A stretch of 59,751 nucleotides of DNA from Actinomycetes bacterium (GTDB lineage Bacteria; Actinomycetota; Acidimicrobiia; Acidimicrobiales; Microtrichaceae), in contig JAAEPF010000091.1 of the NCBI GenBank assembly GCA_024222295.1, positions 1 through 59,751 on the forward strand, given 5' to 3'. Below are positions 54,450 to 59,751 of this stretch, in pieces. Position numbers and translations under genes: made by a program. The stretch's first letter is position 1. Each line of letters starts with the position of its first letter. The notes beneath the pieces are model-generated. The model worked only from the letters and a program-made list of their open reading frames with translations, was not told the DNA's origin and did not search any database.

Positions 54450-55937
54450 ATGACCGACGACCGCACCGATTCAGATCCTTCTGCCGAGCCCACGTCCGGC
54501 GCGCCGCAGGGGGCGGCGTTCTTCGACCTTGACCGCACGCTGTTGATCGGCGCCTCCGGGCCATACATCAGCGAGGCACTGCGCCACGTGGGCCTCTTGT
54601 CCGGCGGGTCCAACCCGCTTGAATCACTCGTGTTCAAGGTCTTCAACACGATCGGCGAGACCAGGCCGGCCATGCTGATCACCCGCCAGGGTGCCCGGCT
54701 GGCCAAGGGCTGGAGCCTCGATCTGGTCCGTGCCGCGGCGGACATGGCCGCCGAGCCACTCGCCGAGGCCGTGGTTCCCTATGCCAAGCCGATCTTCGAG
54801 GAGCACCGGGCGGCGGGTCGCAGACTCGTGATCGCCACCACCACGCCGGTCGACCTCGTGAAGCCGCTGGCCGACGCCCTCGGCTTCGATGACGTGATCG
54901 CCACCCGCTACGGCCAACAGGAAGGGCGCTACGACGGCACCATCGACGGCATGTTCATCTGGGGCCGAGACAAGGCGAAGGCAGTCGCCGAGTACGCCGA
55001 GGCCAACGGGATCGACCTCGACGCGAGCTACGCCTATTCCGATTCCTTCTACGACGTGCCGCTGCTCTCGGTGGTCGGGCACCCCACGGCGGTCAACCCC
55101 GACCCGCGCATGTTGGCGATGGCCACCCTGCGGCGCTGGCCGGTGATGCACCTCGACGTGCCCGACGGAGTGCCCAAGTTCCTCGGGGTCGAGCCCCAGC
55201 AGGCAATGCAGTACCTCGCCCAACCGCAGGCCTTCCCGTACGTGCGCTTCGACATCGAGGGACTCGAGCGCATTCCGCTGCACGGTAAGTCCATCCTCGT
55301 GGCCAATCACCGCAGCTACTTCGACCCGCTGGCGGTTGGCTTCACGCTCGCCCGCCGTGGGCGTACGGTCCGCTTCCTGGGCAAGAAGGAAGTGTTCGAC
55401 GCGCCGGTGGTGGGCGACATCGCTGCGGCAATGGGCGGCATCCGGGTGGACCGCGGAACCGGCTCCGACGAGCCGCTGCACGCCGCCGAGGAGGCTCTGG
55501 CCGCGGGGGAGATGGTGGCCGTGATGCCTCAGGGGACCATCCCGCGCGGGCCCGCCTTCTTCGACCCCGAGCTGAAGGGGCGGTGGGGTGCAGTGAAGCT
55601 CGCGCACGCCACGGGTGCGCCGATCGTCCCGGTGGGTATCTGGGGTACCGAGCGTGTGTGGCCGCGCAGCTCGAAGGTTCCCAACGTGGCCAACGTGCTG
55701 GCTCCGCCCACGGTGCGCATCCGGGTGGGCGAGCCGGTGGACATCAAGGGTGATGACCTCGACGAGGACACGGCCGCGATGATGGCGGCAATCGTCGATC
55801 TGTTGCCCGCAGAAGCCCGCGAGCAGCGCGAGCCCACCGAGGAGGAACTCGCGGCCACCTACCCAGACGGCAAGGTGCCCGCCGACGTCGACGAAGCCGC
55901 CGGCCACGAGTCCGACCGGCGCCCCGGCACCGACTGA
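54450..55937 (+). CDS. Fusion of HAD-IB phosphatase and PlsC-type acyltransferase
   Basis: A 495-residue protein. The HAD-IB domain (about 20-240) has FFDLDRTLL (Asp26, Asp28) and the later motifs YSDSFYDVPLL. The acyltransferase domain (about 265-455) has NHRSYFD (His287, Asp292), MPQGTIPRG and VPVGIWG. The same fusion occurs in M. tuberculosis Rv2483c. It could remove a phosphate and acylate a glycerol-type acceptor in lipid synthesis. An acidic tail ends the protein. Confidence 0.9.
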   Translation: MTDDRTDSDPSAEPTSGAPQGAAFFDLDRTLLIGASGPYISEALRHVGLLSGGSNPLESLVFKVFNTIGETRPAMLITRQGARLAKGWSLDLVRAAADMAAEPLAEAVVPYAKPIFEEHRAAGRRLVIATTTPVDLVKPLADALGFDDVIATRYGQQEGRYDGTIDGMFIWGRDKAKAVAEYAEANGIDLDASYAYSDSFYDVPLLSVVGHPTAVNPDPRMLAMATLRRWPVMHLDVPDGVPKFLGVEPQQAMQYLAQPQAFPYVRFDIEGLERIPLHGKSILVANHRSYFDPLAVGFTLARRGRTVRFLGKKEVFDAPVVGDIAAAMGGIRVDRGTGSDEPLHAAEEALAAGEMVAVMPQGTIPRGPAFFDPELKGRWGAVKLAHATGAPIVPVGIWGTERVWPRSSKVPNVANVLAPPTVRIRVGEPVDIKGDDLDEDTAAMMAAIVDLLPAEAREQREPTEEELAATYPDGKVPADVDEAAGHESDRRPGTD

Positions 55938-56014
55938 ACCGCACCCGGTCGCGTGGCGCGTCCGGGGCAGCTGCGTTGCTGGAGTTGATCGAACAGTCGT
56001 GTGGCGCCGGCGGG

Positions 56015-58288
56015 TCAGGACTGGGTGCGCTGGCGGATGATGTTGAGGGCGCTGCCGGCGCGGAACCAGTCGATGTGCTCCTGGCTCATCGTGTGGTTGC
56101 AGTGGAACTCGAGCGTCGAACCGTCGGGCTTGGTCAGCTCGCAGCGCACCGGCTTGCCCGGGGCCAGCTCGGTCAGGCCGGTGATGCTGATCCGGTCGTC
56201 CTGGTCGATCGCGTCGTGGGTGCCCGGCTCGGCGAAGGTGAGTCCGAGTACTCCCTGCTTCTTGAGGTTGGTCTCGTGGATGCGGGCGAACGAGCGCACG
56301 ATGATGGCCTTGGCGTCACGGAAGCGTGGCTCCATGGCGGCGTGCTCGCGGCTCGAGCCCTCGCCCCAGTTCTCGTCACCCACGGCGACCCAGGGCTGGC
56401 CGGCCTCGTGGTAGTGGCGCGCGATGTCGGGGAACGACTTCGTCTCGCCGTCCAGTTGGTCCTTGCCCTCACCGACCGCATCGGTGAACGCGTTGACAGC
56501 ACCGAGGAACAGGTTGCCCGAGATGTTCTCGAGGTGGCCTCGGTACTTGAGCCAGGGTCCGGCCATCGAGATGTGGTCGGTGGTGCACTTGCCCTTGGCC
56601 TTCAGCAGGATCGGGAGGTCCAGGTAGTCCTGGCCGTCCCAGGCCTCGAAGGGCGTCAGCAGCTGGAGTCGCTCCGAGGTGGGGCTGACCACGACGTCCA
56701 CGCCGGAGCCATCGGCCGGGGGAGCGATGAAGCCCGACTCGCCGGGGGTGAATCCGGCGGAGGGCAGTTCGTCACCCACGGGCACCACGAGGCTGACCTC
56801 GTTGCCTGCATCGTTGGTCAGCGTGTCGGTGAGCGGATTGAAGTCGAGCGTGCCGGCGAGCGCCAGCGCCACGACCGTCTCCGGTGAGGTGACGAAAGCG
56901 AGCGTGTTGGCGGATCCGTCGTTGCGCTTCGGGAAGTTGCGGTTGTAGGAGGTGACGATCGTGTTTGGCTCGGACGTGACCGACTCGGGGCGCGACCACT
57001 GGCCGATGCAAGGCCCGCAAGCGTTGGCCAGCACCGTGGCGCCGGCCGCCTCGAACACCTCGAGCAGGCCGTCGCGCGCGATGGTGGCGCGCACCTGCTC
57101 GGAGCCCGGGGTGATGAGCAGGGGAGTCTTCACCTTCAGTCCGGCGTCGGCCGCGTTGCGCAGGATCGACGCCGCACGGGAGATGTCCTCGTATGACGAG
57201 TTGGTACACGAGCCGACCAACGCGGCCGACGGCTCCATCGGCCAGCCGTTCTCGGCGGCCTCTGCGCCGAGAGCGCCCACCGGGCGGGCCAGGTCGGGCG
57301 TTGCCGGGCCGTTGATGTGCGGCTCGAGTGTGGAGAGGTCGATCGTGATGACCTGGTCGTAGTGCTTCTCGGGTGCCTCCATCACGGCGTCGTCGGAGCG
57401 CAGGTGGTGCGCCACGGCGTCGGCTGCATCGGCAATCTCCTCGCGGCCGGTGGACTTGAGGTAGCGGCCTATGGCGTCGTCGTAGCCGAACACCGACGTG
57501 GTGGCACCGATCTCGGCGCCCATGTTGCAGATGGTGGCCTTGCCGGTGGCAGAGATGGAGTTGGCGCCGGGACCGAAGTACTCCACGATCGACCCGGTGC
57601 CGCCCTTCACGGTGAGGATGTCGGCGACCTTGAGGATCACGTCCTTGGGTGAGGACCAGCCATTGAGCTCACCGGTGAGCTGCACGCCGATCATCTTCGG
57701 CCAGCGCACGTTGAACGGGAACCCGGTCATTACGTCGACCGCATCTGCGCCGCCCACACCGATCGCGATCATGCCGAGGCCGCCGGCGTTGGGGGTGTGC
57801 GAGTCGGTGCCGATCATCATCCCGCCCGGGAAGGCGTACTGCTCGAGTACGACCTGGTGGATGATTCCCGAGCCCGGCTTCCAGAAGCCGATGCCGTACC
57901 TGGCGGAAACGGACTCGAGGAAGTCGTAGACCTCCGAGTTGCCCTGCTCGGCGGCGAGCAGGTCGATCTTGCCGTCTTCCTTGGCCTGGATTAGATGGTC
58001 GCAGTGCACTGTGGAAGGCACAGCCACCTCGGGCAGGCCGGCCGTCATGAACTGGAGCAGCGCCATCTGGGCGGTGGCGTCCTGCATCGCTACCCGGTCG
58101 GGACGCAGGTCGTTGTAGGTGGTGCCCCTCTCGAATTCCTCGGCCGGGTCATCGAGGTGGGCGACCAGGATCTTCTCCGCCAGGGTTAGTGGGCGCCCGA
58201 GGCGCTCCCGGGTGGGATCGATGCGCTGGTCGAACTTCTCGTAGGCGGCCCTGACGAGTTCGATCGGGGTGGAAGCGGTGACGGCCAT
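56015..58288 (-). CDS. acn: Aconitate hydratase, mitochondrial type
   Basis: A 757-residue 4Fe-4S enzyme interconverting citrate and isocitrate in the TCA cycle. Cluster cysteines are in [10 protein letters not shown] and [10 protein letters not shown]. Catalytic segments [25 protein letters not shown] and [16 protein letters not shown] are present. Length and sequence pattern resemble eukaryotic ACO2 more than bacterial AcnA (about 890 residues) or AcnB. ATG at 58288 has a strong AAGGAGGA ribosome-binding site. Divergent from a GntR gene. Confidence 0.96.
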   Translation of the reverse strand: MAVTASTPIELVRAAYEKFDQRIDPTRERLGRPLTLAEKILVAHLDDPAEEFERGTTYNDLRPDRVAMQDATAQMALLQFMTAGLPEVAVPSTVHCDHLIQAKEDGKIDLLAAEQGNSEVYDFLESVSARYGIGFWKPGSGIIHQVVLEQYAFPGGMMIGTDSHTPNAGGLGMIAIGVGGADAVDVMTGFPFNVRWPKMIGVQLTGELNGWSSPKDVILKVADILTVKGGTGSIVEYFGPGANSISATGKATICNMGAEIGATTSVFGYDDAIGRYLKSTGREEIADAADAVAHHLRSDDAVMEAPEKHYDQVITIDLSTLEPHINGPATPDLARPVGALGAEAAENGWPMEPSAALVGSCTNSSYEDISRAASILRNAADAGLKVKTPLLITPGSEQVRATIARDGLLEVFEAAGATVLANACGPCIGQWSRPESVTSEPNTIVTSYNRNFPKRNDGSANTLAFVTSPETVVALALAGTLDFNPLTDTLTNDAGNEVSLVVPVGDELPSAGFTPGESGFIAPPADGSGVDVVVSPTSERLQLLTPFEAWDGQDYLDLPILLKAKGKCTTDHISMAGPWLKYRGHLENISGNLFLGAVNAFTDAVGEGKDQLDGETKSFPDIARHYHEAGQPWVAVGDENWGEGSSREHAAMEPRFRDAKAIIVRSFARIHETNLKKQGVLGLTFAEPGTHDAIDQDDRISITGLTELAPGKPVRCELTKPDGSTLEFHCNHTMSQEHIDWFRAGSALNIIRQRTQS

Positions 58289-58343
58289 GATGGTTCCTCC
58301 TTCGGGGGGCGGATTCCGGCTCGGGATTCCGCCCGCTCAGCGG

Positions 58344-58365
58344 ACAATACAAGTACAATACATGT
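58344..58365. promoter_or_regulatory. Divergent promoter and probable operator of acn and gntR
   Basis: ACAATACAAGT (58344-58354) and ACAATACATGT (58355-58365) are adjacent 11-bp direct repeats, 10 of 11 identical. On the plus strand TACAAT (58354-58359) sits 8 nt before GTG 58368. On the minus strand each repeat reads TATTGT, a possible acn -10. A regulator bound here could affect both genes. Confidence 0.55.
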
Positions 58366-58367
58366 TC

Positions 58368-59111
58368 GTGAGGGCCATTCGCTACCAGCAGATCGCAGAA
58401 GACCTGCGCAGCAGGCTCGCCGACGGCGAGTTCACCGACGGCCGCCTGCTTCCTTCCGAGTCGGACCTGTCGGCGAGCTACGAGGCGAGCCGGGTCACCA
58501 TCCGCCGAGCACTGGAACAGCTGCGCGCCGAGGGTCTGGTTGAGTCGAGGCAGGGATTCGGCTGGTCGGTGTGCGCCGAGCCGCTTCGCCAGGACCTGTC
58601 GCGCCTGGCCACGATCGACGCGCAGCTGGCCGCCGCGGGAGTCTCCTCGAAGAGGCGAATCGTGGACTTCGGATTCGTGGAGTCACCGCTTCGGGTGCGC
58701 GAGCTCCTGGGTGAGAAGACCGTGCTGGAGGTGCGGCGCGTCCAGATGGGCGACGACTCGCCCCTCGCGAGGGTGACGGTGTGGTGCCCGGAGGAACTCG
58801 GAGCCTCGCTCAGCCGCGACGACGTGGAACGGTCGTCGTTCCTGGAACAGCTGCCGGTGGCGCTCGGTGGAGCGACCCAGACCATCGGTGCCGATGCCGC
58901 CCGGCCCGGGGACGCGGAGTTGCTCGACATCGCCACCGGGTCGCCCGTGCTCGTGGTCGAGCGGATCACCCGCAACTCCGACGGTCGTCCGGTGCTCGTG
59001 TCCGAACACGTCGTGCCGGCGAACCGGATGCAGTTCGCGGTGGAGTTGCCGGTCGACGACGGCCTGCTCGACCCCAGCGGGATGCGCCTCGTCGACGGAT
59101 CCCGAGGCTGA
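58368..59111 (+). CDS. GntR-family regulator, HutC subfamily
   Basis: A 247-residue regulator. Winged helix (about 1-70: RYQQIAEDLRSRLADGEF, LPSESDLSASYEASRVTIRR) and a UTRA ligand domain (from about 85: VRELLGEKTVLEVRRVQMG, then VLVVERITRNSDGRPVLVSE). Start is GTG 58368, placed by the TACAAT box 8 nt upstream; ATG 58362 is possible. Divergence from acn suggests it controls aconitase, perhaps with a TCA intermediate as ligand; this is inference. Confidence 0.88.
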   Translation: MRAIRYQQIAEDLRSRLADGEFTDGRLLPSESDLSASYEASRVTIRRALEQLRAEGLVESRQGFGWSVCAEPLRQDLSRLATIDAQLAAAGVSSKRRIVDFGFVESPLRVRELLGEKTVLEVRRVQMGDDSPLARVTVWCPEELGASLSRDDVERSSFLEQLPVALGGATQTIGADAARPGDAELLDIATGSPVLVVERITRNSDGRPVLVSEHVVPANRMQFAVELPVDDGLLDPSGMRLVDGSRG

Positions 59112-59166
59112 AACGCTGCCCGCCGACCAAGGCCGACTGCTCGTGGGACCCGGGCCCAAAACGGCC

Positions 59167-59190
59167 GGTGGGGCCCCGAAGGGCCCCACC
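59167..59190. terminator. Hairpin between gntR and the pilin gene
   Basis: A 10-bp stem GGTGGGGCCC/GGGCCCCACC with a CGAA tetraloop lies between the convergent gntR and flp genes. It could end both transcripts; no T-run is obvious on either side. Confidence 0.6.
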
Positions 59191-59219
59191 GCAACGTAAC
59201 TCTGGTTGGTCTTCGCTGA

Positions 59220-59402
59220 TCAGGTCAGCTCGGAGCCAGCCGAGGAGAAGTTGGTCTCGATGCCGCCCTTGAGGAACGACATCGCGGCGATGCATGCGAC
59301 GGCGATCAGGGCCACGAGCAGTGCGTACTCCACGAGGGATGCGCCACGCTCGGTGCGAACCTGAGCCTCGAGCCAAGCCTTGATGAAATCGATCTGAACC
59401 AT
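59220..59402 (-). CDS. flp: Flp/Fap-type type IVb pilin subunit
   Basis: A 60-residue small pilin precursor. The prepilin cleavage region is RGASLVEYALLVALIAV: Gly before the site, Glu at mature position 5, and Tyr after it, then one long hydrophobic helix. Flp pilins form thin tight-adherence pili with the Tad system. No tad genes are in this window; they may lie to the right. ATG has AAGGAG at 59412-59417 on its strand. Confidence 0.88.
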   Translation of the reverse strand: MVQIDFIKAWLEAQVRTERGASLVEYALLVALIAVACIAAMSFLKGGIETNFSSAGSELT

Positions 59403-59751
59403 TGTCTGTACTCCTTGAGTGTGGGCTTTTCCGAATGTGCTTTGTGCTGGTGCTTCGAGGCGTTTGCCTCTGACCAGAACTTCGGTGCAGATCGGGGGTA
59501 CCTGAATAGGTCGGATGACCTATCCGGGCCGAAATGGCCATTCCGTTGGGGCTTGTGGACTGTTTGTCGCGACTTCCGCGCTCCTGATGCGTCGCAGCGC
59601 CACCAGGAGCCCATGGATGCAGCGCCACCAGGAGCCCATGGCTGGGGCCTGAACGCGCCGCGGGGGCGCCGCGCGGGCTCCCCTTCGGGTTCCGGTTCCC
59701 GCGCACTCTGGCTGGGGCCGGCGCGTCGGTGGCCCGGGGTGCGGACTACGG
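59403..59751. other. Upstream region of the pilin gene, no gene seen
   Basis: No convincing coding region. It holds inverted repeats ATAGGTC/GACCTAT (59506-59523) and GGCC/GGCC (59527-59539), a small GAGGC/GCCTC hairpin near 59457-59470, and a 23-bp direct repeat (59594-59616 and 59619-59641). On the reverse strand this would be the flp 5' leader or promoter region. Confidence 0.5.

Noticed and set aside
59403-59480. c-di-GMP riboswitch upstream of flp
   Set aside because: A GGCAAACG-like segment is present on the reverse strand but the rest of the conserved core is missing.

Overview
The window is high-GC DNA, close to 70 % by eye, with many GTG starts, tight GTGA gene overlaps and promoters that put the start codon at or near the transcription start. 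Gene content and order are actinobacterial. TPR protein – HAD-IIA phosphatase – tlyA – nadK – recN – steA – steB – pyrG – NUDIX – xerD – scpA – scpB – rluB – cmk – der matches the Mycobacterium tuberculosis Rv1691–Rv1713 backbone as I remember it. A 6C-type small RNA and an F420-type PPOX protein agree. The chorismate genes inside the backbone, the mitochondrial-type aconitase and the lack of mycolate genes suggest a deep actinobacterium such as Acidimicrobiia; that class assignment is inference.

Layout: 1-841 is the 3' end of an rRNA operon (23S, 5S, terminator). 906-5719 holds the TPR protein, a class I aldolase on the other strand, a HAD-IIA phosphatase, tlyA and nadK. 5760-15383 is a tightly packed run: recN, steA and steB, then four envelope genes joined by GTGA overlaps (MurJ-like flippase, GT4 glycosyltransferase, a large membrane protein with a degenerate phosphatase-like ectodomain, and an MraY/WecA-like transferase). 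15465-26703 is housekeeping: pyrG, NUDIX, xerD, an HD protein, trpS (reverse), scpA/scpB, rluB, aroH/tyrA/aroA, cmk and an acyltransferase. 26749-29517 (reverse) has a membrane protein, ispH and a lipoprotein hydrolase. 29553-35187 has a PDZ/radical SAM (DUF512) protein, der, a double-FKBP lipoprotein, an acyl-CoA carboxylase beta subunit and a small zinc-ribbon membrane protein.

36081-41598 mixes four tRNA genes (Pro-GGG, Gly-GCC, Cys-GCA, Val-GAC), each with a -10-like box and three with strong terminators, with accessory genes: a methyltransferase, a HExxH lipoprotein, a DUF4202 protein, a zinc-ribbon protein, a membrane protein, a lipoprotein and a PPOX protein. 41750-53123 is metabolic and lipolytic: an ATP-grasp-like protein, a CocE-type lipoprotein, an alpha/beta hydrolase, a Pat-type acetyltransferase/acyl-CoA synthetase fusion, an acyl-CoA dehydrogenase, a quinone oxidoreductase, an ABM monooxygenase and citrate synthase. 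53280-59751 has a LysR regulator, the 6C-type RNA, a HAD/PlsC fusion, aconitase with a divergent GntR regulator, and an Flp pilin gene.

The signals most worth following are the 6C-type RNA with three C-rich hairpin loops upstream of a HAD/PlsC gene, the envelope cassette coupled to steAB, the divergent acn/gntR promoter inside an 11-bp direct repeat, a dispersed palindromic element in two copies, the recurrent TANNNT-to-start-codon spacing, and several poorly described secreted or ATP-grasp proteins. I saw no CRISPR array, transposase or prophage.
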